Source: an uncultured Marinobacter sp. (lineage in GTDB: Bacteria; Pseudomonadota; Gammaproteobacteria; Pseudomonadales; Oleiphilaceae). Taken from it: a stretch of 64,000 nucleotides of DNA. Shown here piece after piece: positions 8,862 through 16,227 of this stretch; position 1 is the first letter of the stretch, and each line of letters opens with the position of its first letter. A program made the translations under genes and the position numbers. The notes below the pieces were generated by a model that was not told the origin of the DNA, ran no database searches, and saw only the letters and a program-made list of their open reading frames with translations. The DNA lies in contig NZ_CAMPJO010000002.1 in the NCBI RefSeq assembly GCF_946886895.1, positions 248,001 to 312,000 of the forward strand. The letters run 5' to 3'.

Positions 8862-9760
8862 GCGGGTGTGCTGATGGCTCGCAACTGGTCCCGGAACCAT
8901 ACGAGCGCGGGCTCCCGCTCATAGGCCTTGTGCCAGTATAGGTGAACGTCGATGGATGGCAGGTCCGCCGGCGGTATCAACAGGCACAGGTCCGCCCGTT
9001 CGGCAATGATCCGGGCGTAAGCTTCCGGCATGGTGAGCAGCAGGTTGCTGGCTTCCACCACCCGGCAGGCCGCGTAGTAATGCTGGCAACGCAGCCGGAT
9101 GCTGCGCTGCACCCCCAGTCGCGACAGCTCGAAATCCTCAATGCCAGGCCCTTCCGTACGCGACGAAACCAGCACATGCTGCGCCGCAAGATAGCGTTCC
9201 ATGCCCAGGGTTTCCGCCGCCAGTGGATGCCCTTTGCGGGCCACTACGACCAACCGGTCCCGGCGCAGCAGTTCATGGGAGGTCTGGTTGCTCACCGGCA
9301 ACAGCACGTCGACTGCGAAATCCAGCTTGCCCGCGGCCAGTTGAGTTTCCATTTCCCGCCGGGCAACGCGCTGGCTGACGATCTCCAACTCCGGATAGCC
9401 CTCGAGGCGCGTCACCAACTGGGGCAGAAACGTCGACTCGAGAATATCCCGCAGGCCGAGGGAGTACGTTTTTCGCTGGGTTGCCGGGTCAAAAGCGTGA
9501 AACTGATTGACCGCCCCCTGAATCTGGGTCAGCCCCGGGCGCATGGACTCCAGAAACCGTCGCGCCAGCGGCGTGGGTATCATCTGATTGCCCTGACGAG
9601 TGAAGAGAGGATCATCAAAGTGATCCCGGAGCCGCGACAGCGAATGGCTGACCGCTGGCTGGGTCAGGTGCAGCGCGCGAGCTGCGCGAGTCAGGCTGCC
9701 TTCCCGGTAAATCGTGTCAAAAACATGCAGCAGGTTCAGGTCCAGGCGATTCAGGGCCAT
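8858..9760 (-). CDS. LysR-family transcriptional regulator
   Basis: About 300 residues. The N-terminal winged helix (about 3-62) is classical: NLLHVFDTIYREGSLTRAA, LTQPAVSHSLSRLRDHF and DPLFTRQGNQMIPTPLA. The effector domain follows. The pattern belongs to the NodD/LinR/SyrM-like branch. I take the ATG at 9760; a TTG at 9781 would add seven residues. The gene is divergent from the acyl-CoA dehydrogenase at 9900, the usual arrangement for a LysR regulator and its target. The downstream acyl-CoA cluster is therefore its likely regulon. Confidence 0.88.
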   Translation of the reverse strand: MALNRLDLNLLHVFDTIYREGSLTRAARALHLTQPAVSHSLSRLRDHFDDPLFTRQGNQMIPTPLARRFLESMRPGLTQIQGAVNQFHAFDPATQRKTYSLGLRDILESTFLPQLVTRLEGYPELEIVSQRVARREMETQLAAGKLDFAVDVLLPVSNQTSHELLRRDRLVVVARKGHPLAAETLGMERYLAAQHVLVSSRTEGPGIEDFELSRLGVQRSIRLRCQHYYAACRVVEASNLLLTMPEAYARIIAERADLCLLIPPADLPSIDVHLYWHKAYEREPALVWFRDQLRAISTPA

Positions 9761-9899
9761 CTTCGGTATCCACTTTTCCAATAAGTCGCACTAATGATAA
9801 ATGATAAGAATAATTCAGTCGCGTAATAGTTGAGTCATCCCTAGACTGGCTTCAGTGTGATTAATCCGGGCACTCAACGGTGCCACTGTCAGTGAGGGT
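9761..9899. promoter_or_regulatory. Divergent promoter region between LysR gene and acyl-CoA cluster
   Basis: This AT-rich gap carries repeated GATAA hexamers at 9793-9815 (ATGATAAATGATAAGAATAA) in an otherwise GC-rich neighbourhood. The array resembles a loose Fur box (tandem GATAAT-like hexamers), or an operator/UP element for the LysR protein encoded next door. I cannot tell which from sequence alone. Confidence 0.35.
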
Positions 9900-11117
9900 A
9901 TGGCGATGGATTTCAATATTTCCGAGAAAGGTCAGGATTACCTCAACCGCGTGAAGCGATTCATGAAGGACGAGATCTTTCCCATCGAGGCGCAGTACCA
10001 CAACGAGCTGGCCTCTCTGGAGAACCGCTGGGTGGTATTGCCCATCATCCGGGAGCTGAAGGAGAAGGCCAAAGCCCAGGGCCTGTGGAACATGTTCTTC
10101 CCGGACGGGAAATACGGTTGTGGCCTGCTCAATTCCGACTACGCCCTGATTGCCGAGGAAACCGGCCGCAGCTTCATCGCGCCGGAGATCTTCAACTGCA
10201 ACGCGCCGGACACCGGTAATATGGAGGTGCTGATCCACTACGGCTCAGAAGCGCAGAAAGCCGAGTGGCTGCCCCGGCTGCTCAGCGGAGAAATCCGCTC
10301 GGCGTTCTGCATGACCGAGCCCGCGGTGGCGTCTTCGGATGCCACCAATATGGAAGCAACGGCGGTTGTCGAAGGCGACGAGGTGGTGCTGAACGGCCGC
10401 AAATGGTGGAGTACCGGCATTGGCCACCCCGATTGCAAGGTGGCCATTTTCATGGGCCTGACCGACCCGGATGCCCACAAACACCGCCGTCATTCCATGG
10501 TGCTGGTGCCGCTCGATACACCGGGGGTAAACATCGAGCGCATGCTGCCGGTATTCGGCGAATACGATGAGCCTTACGGCCATGGCGTGGTGCAATTCGA
10601 CAGCGTGCGCCTGCCCAGGAGTGCATTCATCGCCGGCCCCGGTCGTGGATTCGAGATTGCCCAGGGCCGCTTGGGGCCGGGCCGTGTGCACCATTGCATG
10701 CGGGCCATTGGCGCCGCCGAGCGCACACTGGAGCTGCTGATCAGGCGCGCAACCACCCGTGAAGCCTTCGGGCGCCCGATCGCCAAACTGGGGGGCAATC
10801 CGGACATTATCGCCAATGCCCGCATGTCGATTGAACAGGCCCGCCTGCTGACCCTCAAGTGCGCCTGGGCGCTGGATACCAAGGGCATCATGGGGGCGCT
10901 GCAGGAGGTTTCGATGATCAAGGCGGTGGTTCCGTCCATGCTGCAGACGATTGTTGATCAGGCCATTCAGATTCACGGTGGTGCAGGGGTCAGTGATGAT
11001 GACTTCCCGCTGACGCAGTTGTTCGCCTATGCTCGTGTTTTGCGTCTGGCCGATGGGCCTGACGAAGTTCACCGGGCCATGGTGGCTCGGCTGGAGCTTC
11101 GTAAATACAAATTCTGA
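9900..11117 (+). CDS. Acyl-CoA dehydrogenase, ACAD10/11-like
   Basis: A 405-residue flavoprotein with the three-part acyl-CoA dehydrogenase fold: CMTEPAVASSDATN (FAD/substrate loop), GRKWWSTGIG, GPGRVHHCMRAIGAAE, REAFGRPI and QIHGGAGVSDDDFPL. Where medium-chain enzymes have the catalytic-Glu motif YEGT, this protein has LADGPDEVHR, as in the ACAD10/ACAD11 branch. ATG 9900 has GAGGG just upstream; ATG 9906 is an alternative two codons in. A kinase of the APH family lies downstream at 12368. In animal ACAD10/11 these two modules are fused, which points to a role on hydroxyacyl-CoAs through a phosphorylated intermediate (inference). Confidence 0.93.
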   Translation: MAMDFNISEKGQDYLNRVKRFMKDEIFPIEAQYHNELASLENRWVVLPIIRELKEKAKAQGLWNMFFPDGKYGCGLLNSDYALIAEETGRSFIAPEIFNCNAPDTGNMEVLIHYGSEAQKAEWLPRLLSGEIRSAFCMTEPAVASSDATNMEATAVVEGDEVVLNGRKWWSTGIGHPDCKVAIFMGLTDPDAHKHRRHSMVLVPLDTPGVNIERMLPVFGEYDEPYGHGVVQFDSVRLPRSAFIAGPGRGFEIAQGRLGPGRVHHCMRAIGAAERTLELLIRRATTREAFGRPIAKLGGNPDIIANARMSIEQARLLTLKCAWALDTKGIMGALQEVSMIKAVVPSMLQTIVDQAIQIHGGAGVSDDDFPLTQLFAYARVLRLADGPDEVHRAMVARLELRKYKF

Positions 11118-11169
11118 TACCTTGGAAGTTGGTGCGAGATTTCAGCTGTTCGGGCTGCTGTGCAGGGAA

Positions 11170-11274
11170 CCGACGGGGTGGTGTTTCTGAAACACGCTCC
11201 TTCGGCACGTCCATGTGACGCTTGGGCTCCGCCATCCATGGCTCCGCACAGTTTCAGAAACACCACCCCGTCGG
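11170..11274. repeat. Palindromic element A: 24-bp perfect stem with conserved head
   Basis: The left arm 11170-11193 and right arm 11251-11274 are exact reverse complements over 24 bases, with the inner end TTTCTGAAAC. The 57-nt head carries GCCATCCATGGC and CACGTCCATGTG, each able to fold as a small hairpin, giving a two-armed cruciform. Read on the minus strand the head matches that of element B (in plus) and element C (in minus). The stem is unrelated to theirs. It starts 52 bp after the acyl-CoA dehydrogenase stop. No T-tract follows the stem. Confidence 0.9.
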
Positions 11275-11344
11275 CTCCTTTGGGCTTGGGAGTTGGGTTC
11301 AGGGATGTTTACGTGAAATCGGAACAGCTAACTCAGAAGTTGGG

Positions 11345-11457
11345 GAGCTGGTGCCGGGACCGCCTTTCCAAAACCTTGCGGAGCCATGGATGGCGGAGCA
11401 GAGCGTACAGGGACGTATTCACAGCGTGTTTTGGAAAGGCGGTCCCGGCACCAGCTC
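11345..11457. repeat. Palindromic element B: 30-bp perfect stem, inverted relative to A
   Basis: The left arm 11345-11374 and right arm 11428-11457 are perfect reverse complements over 30 bases, with the inner end TTTCCAAAAC. The 53-nt head carries GCGGAGCCATGGATGGCGGA and ACAGGGACGT. These are the reverse complement of the corresponding stretch of element A, so A and B form an inverted pair 70 bp apart. Element B ends 50 bp before the SDR start. The whole gap 11118-11507 contains only these two elements and the SDR ribosome site; I see no credible gene in it. Confidence 0.92.
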
Positions 11458-11507
11458 TTGCACCAAAAAAAGAACGCGAACTCCAAACCTAACGGAGAGA
11501 AACACAG

Positions 11508-12326
11508 ATGACACAACGAGTATTCATAACCGGCGGAGCCAGCGGCCTGGGCCGGGCGATTGCACTGAGATACGCCAAAGAGGGCGCCAGGGTCTGCATC
11601 GGTGACATTAACCCGGAGCAGGGCGTTAGCGTTGAGGGAGAAATCAATGCTGCCGGTGGCGAAGGGTACTTTGTTGAGTGTGACGTCCGCAGGCTGACCG
11701 ATTTCGAGAAGGTCCGGGATGATCTGGTCAAGAAATGGGGTGGGGTTGATGTGGTGGTGAACAACGCCGGTGTCGCCTCTGCCGGCTCCATTGAGGATAC
11801 CACCATGGCCGACTGGGAGTGGATTCTGGATATCAACGTTCTCGGTGTGGTCCGGGGTTGCAAGGCGTTTACGCCGCAGTTCAAGCAGCAGGGGGCCGGT
11901 GCCTTTGTCAACGTGGCTTCCATGGCCGGGCTGATGCTGGCGCCGTTGATGGATAGCTACAATGTCACCAAGGCCGGGGTGATTGCCCTGTCCGAGACCC
12001 TGAGCCAGGAACTGCGGGATGCCGGTATTCATGTGAGCTGTGTATGCCCGGCGTTTTTCCAGACCAATCTGACCAGCAGCATGCGCTCTGACATTCCCGG
12101 TATTCAGCAGAACGTGAACAAGCTGATGAAGCGGTCCACAGTGACTGCTGACGACGTGGCCGAAGATATTTTCCGGTCGGTGAAAGACAAGAACTTCTGG
12201 GTACTGCCCCATGCCAAAGAGCGTCGCATGTGGATGCTCAAGCGTCACGCACCCAAGGCCTTTGACTGGCTGATGCATCAGGAAAGCAAACGCTGGATGA
12301 ACAAGATGGGGGGCAGCAAGGCCTGA
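11508..12326 (+). CDS. Short-chain dehydrogenase/reductase
   Basis: A 272-residue classical SDR. The cofactor motif TGGASGLG lies at about 8-15, NNAGVAS near 85-91, the catalytic Ser in NVASMAG and the Tyr/Lys pair in SYNVTK. The long C-terminal tail (about 230-272, rich in Met, Trp and Lys) is characteristic of a branch often found with acyl-CoA cluster genes. The ribosome site CGGAGAGAAA precedes the ATG. It probably oxidises or reduces a hydroxyacyl/ketoacyl intermediate; substrate is not determinable. Confidence 0.88.
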   Translation: MTQRVFITGGASGLGRAIALRYAKEGARVCIGDINPEQGVSVEGEINAAGGEGYFVECDVRRLTDFEKVRDDLVKKWGGVDVVVNNAGVASAGSIEDTTMADWEWILDINVLGVVRGCKAFTPQFKQQGAGAFVNVASMAGLMLAPLMDSYNVTKAGVIALSETLSQELRDAGIHVSCVCPAFFQTNLTSSMRSDIPGIQQNVNKLMKRSTVTADDVAEDIFRSVKDKNFWVLPHAKERRMWMLKRHAPKAFDWLMHQESKRWMNKMGGSKA

Positions 12327-12367
12327 CGCCGTTGCCCGATACCGACGATTCAAGAGGAGAGTCCTGA

Positions 12368-13432
12368 ATGACCCAGATCGACCAGGCCGTGGACATCCGC
12401 GAAGGCGAGGAGCTGGATGCCGCCGCAGTAGACCGGTTTATGAAACAGGCGATTCCGGACCTGCAAGGCGAGCCTGATATTCGCCAGTACCCGGGCGGTG
12501 CCTCGAACCTGACCTACCAGGTGGACTACGGCGAACGGTCATTCGTCCTGCGCCGGCCACCCTTTGGCAAGATCGCCAAATCAGCCCATGACATGCTTCG
12601 TGAAGCGAAGGTGATGCGGGCCTTGAAGCCGGTCTATCCCTATGTGCCTGACATCATTGCCATCTGTGATGATCACGATGTGCTGGGCTGCGATTTTTAC
12701 GTCATGGAGCGTCTGAAGGGCATCATTCTGCGCCAGGACGTCCCGAAGGGCTTCGAACTCGGTGAGGGCGACACCCGCAAACTCTGCCTGAACGTGATCG
12801 ACAAGCTGGTGGACCTGCATCGGGTGGACGCAAAGGCGGCGGGCCTGGACTCGCTGGGTAAGGGCGAGGGCTATGTGCAGCGCCAGATTGGCGGCTGGAG
12901 TGACCGCTTCCGCAAGGCCCGCACCGATGATGTGGGCGATTTCGAGCAGGTAATGGGCTGGCTTAACGACAAGATGCCGGGCGATATGGCCCAGGTGGTC
13001 ATCCATAACGATTTCCGCTTTGATAATGTGGTGCTGAACCCGGACAACCCGTTTGAAGTGATCGGTGTACTGGACTGGGAAATGGCCACCATCGGCGACC
13101 CGCTGATGGACCTGGGTAACAGCCTGGCGTACTGGGTTGAAGCGGATGACGATGGCCCGTTCCAGATGTTGCGACGACAGCCCACCCACCGACCGGGGAT
13201 GCTGACCCGCAAGGAGGTGGTGGCTTACTACATGGAGCAGTCCGGCTTCAAGGCGGATAACTTCGATTTCTATGAAATCTACGGTCTGTTCCGCCTGGCG
13301 GCCATTGTTCAGCAGATTTACTACCGTTTTTATCACGGCCAGACCAGAGACAAGCGGTTTGCGGCCTTTGGCCACGCCGCCAATTACCTGGAAAAACGCT
13401 GCCAGCGACTGATCTCGGAGAGCTTCCTGTAA
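12368..13432 (+). CDS. APH-family phosphotransferase (ACAD10/11 kinase-domain-like)
   Basis: A 354-residue protein of the aminoglycoside/choline-kinase fold. ATP-binding N-lobe elements include YPGGASNLTYQVDYG and the Lys/Arg strand FVLRRPPFG. The catalytic loop HNDFRFDN spans 213-220 and the metal-binding Asp236 lies in VLDWEMATIGDP. GGASNLTY and RRPPFG.IAKSAHDM are hallmarks of the kinase domain found fused in ACAD10/11 and as LvaA-type proteins in bacteria. These phosphorylate hydroxyacyl groups rather than antibiotics. The stop codon overlaps the next start (TAATG), so translation is coupled to the phosphatase-like gene. Confidence 0.9.
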   Translation: MTQIDQAVDIREGEELDAAAVDRFMKQAIPDLQGEPDIRQYPGGASNLTYQVDYGERSFVLRRPPFGKIAKSAHDMLREAKVMRALKPVYPYVPDIIAICDDHDVLGCDFYVMERLKGIILRQDVPKGFELGEGDTRKLCLNVIDKLVDLHRVDAKAAGLDSLGKGEGYVQRQIGGWSDRFRKARTDDVGDFEQVMGWLNDKMPGDMAQVVIHNDFRFDNVVLNPDNPFEVIGVLDWEMATIGDPLMDLGNSLAYWVEADDDGPFQMLRRQPTHRPGMLTRKEVVAYYMEQSGFKADNFDFYEIYGLFRLAAIVQQIYYRFYHGQTRDKRFAAFGHAANYLEKRCQRLISESFL

Positions 13433-14121
13433 TGGCGACGATTTATCTGGTGCGCCACGGACAGGCCAGTTTCGGGAAAGAAAATTACGATCAGCTCTCA
13501 CCAACAGGCTGGCAGCAGGGCCGCGTTCTTGGTCGCTGGTTCGCCGGTAAGGTAAAGCCAGCCGCGGTTTTTGGGGGAGATCTGGTGCGGCACCGGGAAA
13601 CCGTGGAGGCCATCACGACCGGATTCGGCACGGATTTGCCGGATATGCAGGTGGCTCCGGGTTTCAACGAATTTGATCACACCACGGTGGTCACCCGTTA
13701 CCGTCCGGAGTGGAGCGACCGGGCGGTAATGGCGAAGGACCTGGCGGCTTTCCCGAAGCCGGCCAGGGCATTTCAGGAGACCTTTGTACAGGCTGTGCGC
13801 CGCTGGTCCTCCGGTGAGTTTGATCATGAGTACGAGGAGAGTTGGCCGGCCTTCAAGGCCCGGGTGCTGGCTGCGTTCGAGGAGATGATTGAGTACGCCG
13901 ATGGCGGCGATGTGCTGGTGGCAACCTCCGGCGGCCCGATTTCCGTGATTGCCCAGCATTTGCTCGGATTGGACGACGCCACGGCGTTGGGCCTGAACGA
14001 GGTGATTGCCAACACCAGTGTTACGCGGGTTCTGTACTCGGGCCCACGGCGCAGCCTGGCCGTTTTTAACAATTACAGTCATCTGGAAGCGGACGATTCC
14101 GCCCTGGTGACCTTTCGATGA
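13432..14121 (+). CDS. Histidine phosphatase family protein
   Basis: A 229-residue member of the phosphoglycerate-mutase-like superfamily. RHG (8-10) supplies the phospho-accepting His9 in LVRHGQASFG. GDLVRHRETVEAI supplies the second Arg/His motif, and VATSGGPISVI replaces the usual SHGG region near the C-terminus. The start overlaps the kinase stop by one base. The context implies action on a phosphorylated small molecule made by the neighbouring kinase, or housekeeping of a side product. This is inference. Confidence 0.86.
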   Translation: MATIYLVRHGQASFGKENYDQLSPTGWQQGRVLGRWFAGKVKPAAVFGGDLVRHRETVEAITTGFGTDLPDMQVAPGFNEFDHTTVVTRYRPEWSDRAVMAKDLAAFPKPARAFQETFVQAVRRWSSGEFDHEYEESWPAFKARVLAAFEEMIEYADGGDVLVATSGGPISVIAQHLLGLDDATALGLNEVIANTSVTRVLYSGPRRSLAVFNNYSHLEADDSALVTFR

Positions 14122-14138
14122 CGCATTGAGGTGAAAAA

Positions 14139-14909
14139 ATGAGCAGCAAGAATCTGTTTGATCTGACGGGCAAGGTTGCCCTGATTACCGGTGCCAGCCG
14201 AGGTATTGGTGAGAATATTGCCCGTACACTGGCCGAGTACGGCGCCCACGTGATTGTCAGCAGTCGCAAGATTGACGGTTGTGAAGCCGTGGCCGGCAGC
14301 ATCCGCGAGGCCGGCGGCAGTGCCGAAGCCTATGCCTGCCATATTGGCGAAATGGACCAGATTGACAACATCTGGGCTCACATTGAACAGACCCACGGCA
14401 AGCTGGACATTCTCGTTAACAACGCCGCTGCCAACCCCTATTTCGGGCCGGTAGAAGACACCGATCTGGGCGCGTTCAACAAGACCGTGGATGTGAATAT
14501 CCGGGGCTATTTCTTCATGTGCGCCCGCGGCGCCCAGATGATGAAGAAAGCCGGTGGCGGCTCGATTGTGAACGTGGCTTCCGTGAACGGTGTAAACCCC
14601 GGCCACTTCCAGGGGATTTACTCGGTGACCAAGGCCGCCGTCATCTCCATGACCAAGTCCTTTGCCATGGAGCTTGGCCGGCAGAAAATTCGGGTCAACG
14701 CGCTGCTGCCGGGGCTTACGGATACCAAGTTCGCCAGTGCCCTGACCACCAATGAGGCCATCAAGAAACAGGCCATGGCTCATATTCCCATGAAACGGGT
14801 CGCTGATCCGGGTGAAATGGCGGGTACGGTGTTGTACCTGGTGTCGGATGCTTCCAGCTATACCACCGGGGCATGTATCAACGCGGATGGTGGCTATCTG
14901 ACGATTTAA
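14139..14909 (+). CDS. Short-chain dehydrogenase/reductase (DHRS4/FabG-like)
   Basis: A 256-residue classical SDR with TGASRGIG (about 17-24), NNAAANPYFG, the catalytic Ser in NVASVNG and the YSVTK pair. The end DASSYTTGACINADGGYL is typical of the FabG/DHRS4 branch. It lies 17 bp after the phosphatase gene, with GAGGTG before the ATG, so it closes the five-gene acyl-CoA cluster. It presumably handles a 3-keto or 4-keto acyl group; the exact substrate is unknown. Confidence 0.9.
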   Translation: MSSKNLFDLTGKVALITGASRGIGENIARTLAEYGAHVIVSSRKIDGCEAVAGSIREAGGSAEAYACHIGEMDQIDNIWAHIEQTHGKLDILVNNAAANPYFGPVEDTDLGAFNKTVDVNIRGYFFMCARGAQMMKKAGGGSIVNVASVNGVNPGHFQGIYSVTKAAVISMTKSFAMELGRQKIRVNALLPGLTDTKFASALTTNEAIKKQAMAHIPMKRVADPGEMAGTVLYLVSDASSYTTGACINADGGYLTI

Positions 14910-14936
14910 GCCTGATCCCGGGGCCAGGCTTGCCGC

Positions 14937-15782
14937 TCAGGCAGGAGAGCAGGCCAGGGCTGCGAAGTCGTTGTTCAGCTCCGCCGCCCGTTCCTTCAGG
15001 TGTGCCAGATGGGTGGGGTCGCCTGCCTGGATAAGATCATGCATTAACACCATGATGGCGGCCCGGCTTTCCGCCATCATGGCCTCGTAGGCGTCACCCC
15101 GGAGGGTTTCGGAGTCTACGATCAGTTCGCTGACCCGTTCGGCGAAGCCCGGCTGGTCCCGCTTGCTGAGTGCCTCAAGCAGGGCCTCTTGCCAGTTTCG
15201 GCGCCCCTTTAACCAGATGCTGGTCTGATTGCCCCGTTTGGCTGACCAGGCGGCGACGATCCGTTGCTGTTCCTCGTTTAAATCACCCAGCCAGCGCTCA
15301 ATCCGTTCACTGGTGCGTTGTGCCCGGGCTTCGGCCGTAGCCTCCGGGGTGCTGGCGATGTATTTTCCTTCCAGATCTTCCTGATGGTCCGCCATGTTGC
15401 GGGCAAGCTCCGCCACTTGCTGGTCGCTCAGGCTGGAAAGCAAATTGACGGCAATGGGCGAGCTTTGCCTGAGCAGGGGCGGGAAGAAGCCCAGGAGTTG
15501 CGCCTGGTGGTGGCGAACCTCCCTGATCCCGACGTTGCCATCCGCCATGTCCTGCTCCAGTTCCTCCAGCCAGGACTGGTAGCGCGGCAGTTCATTGGCA
15601 CAATGCCATTGCCTCAGTTTCTGGATATCTCGGGTGAGCTGAGTTTCCTGCATTTCGGTCAGGGTAATGTAGTCGTCTACCCACCAGACAACGCCCCAAT
15701 CGGCGTACTGGTACGCGATTTTGGTGGAGCTACAGGCCGATAAGGCCAGCCACAGCATGAAGACCAGAAGGCTTCTAAGCAT
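14937..15782 (-). CDS. DUF6279-type lipoprotein
   Basis: About 281 residues when started at the ATG at 15782, which gives a compact signal peptide ending in the lipobox ALSAC. An alternative ATG at 15833 gives a longer N-terminus and has a purine-rich GGGAGAG upstream. The mature protein is helical, rich in Gln, Glu and Arg. It has the pattern YADWGVVWWVDDYITLTEMQ and repeated R-x-x-W motifs seen in proteobacterial 'DUF6279 family lipoproteins'. Function is unknown. It is convergent with the SDR and divergent from the DUF2798 gene. Confidence 0.78.
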   Translation of the reverse strand: MLRSLLVFMLWLALSACSSTKIAYQYADWGVVWWVDDYITLTEMQETQLTRDIQKLRQWHCANELPRYQSWLEELEQDMADGNVGIREVRHHQAQLLGFFPPLLRQSSPIAVNLLSSLSDQQVAELARNMADHQEDLEGKYIASTPEATAEARAQRTSERIERWLGDLNEEQQRIVAAWSAKRGNQTSIWLKGRRNWQEALLEALSKRDQPGFAERVSELIVDSETLRGDAYEAMMAESRAAIMVLMHDLIQAGDPTHLAHLKERAAELNNDFAALACSPA

Positions 15783-15925
15783 AAGTCGCCCGTAGTGGTA
15801 GAAGGTCGTATCGATAGTCGTTTGTAAGCTCATTATTATGGGTCTCTCCCGACCGACCAATATACGACAGGTCCGGTAACTCAGATGTCGTGGCCCGGGA
15901 TACGAACATACCATCAGGAGTCAGC

Positions 15926-16180
15926 ATGCGCCGAATCAAACCCGCACGTATTCGACAACTTGTCTTCGGATTTTATATGTCCGGCATGATGTCCTTGCTC
16001 ATGTCCGGAGTCATCACGTGTATTAACACCGGGATTGACGGCCAGTTTGTTCTGCGTTGGGCGCCGGCTTTTCTGGTGGCCTGGGGTGTGGCTTTTCCAC
16101 TGGTCACGTTTATCGCGCCAGTGGCGGTCAAGCTCACCGAGATCACACTGCGGCGGTTCGGGGATGGAAATACGCTTTAA
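15926..16180 (+). CDS. DUF2798 membrane protein
   Basis: An 84-residue protein with two membrane helices (about 14-35 and 47-70). The segments MSGMMSLLMSGVITCINTG and the Pro-rich FPLVTFIAPVAVKLTE match DUF2798 proteins, which are small inner-membrane proteins of unknown function. The ATG at 15926 follows CAGGAG with ideal spacing. An upstream in-frame start at 15890 would add 12 residues that lack family character. Confidence 0.8.
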   Translation: MRRIKPARIRQLVFGFYMSGMMSLLMSGVITCINTGIDGQFVLRWAPAFLVAWGVAFPLVTFIAPVAVKLTEITLRRFGDGNTL

Positions 16181-16197
16181 CGGATGGGCTGAAGAAA

Positions 16198-16222
16198 CAG
16201 GCCCCGGGTTGTCCGGGGCCTG
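16198..16222. terminator. Bidirectional hairpin between DUF2798 gene and PBP4 gene
   Basis: CAGGCCCCGG (16198-16207) pairs with CCGGGGCCTG (16213-16222) around a 5-nt loop. It is followed on the plus strand by GCATTTTA and on the minus strand by TTTCTTC. It lies between two convergent genes (stops at 16180 and 16228), so it probably ends both transcripts. Confidence 0.75.
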
Positions 16223-16227
16223 GCATT

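Noticed and set aside
11170..11457. Palindromes as integron attC sites
   Set aside because: No R'/R'' or L'/L'' core boxes (GTTRRRY/RYYYAAC), no integrase nearby, and one copy lies between divergent genes rather than between cassettes.
11170..11457. Palindromes as ordinary intrinsic terminators
   Set aside because: No T-tract follows the stems, the stems are longer than usual, and element C is upstream of both neighbouring genes. A transcription-ending role for A or B alone is still possible.
11328..12353. Minus-strand open frame covering palindrome B and the SDR gene
   Set aside because: It would translate the structural palindrome and the reverse of a clear SDR; there is no ribosome site and no family match.
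12368..13432. Aminoglycoside resistance kinase
   Set aside because: The APH fold is clear, but GGASNLTY and RRPPFG and the ACAD neighbour place it in the ACAD10/11-type branch; there is no evidence for drug resistance.
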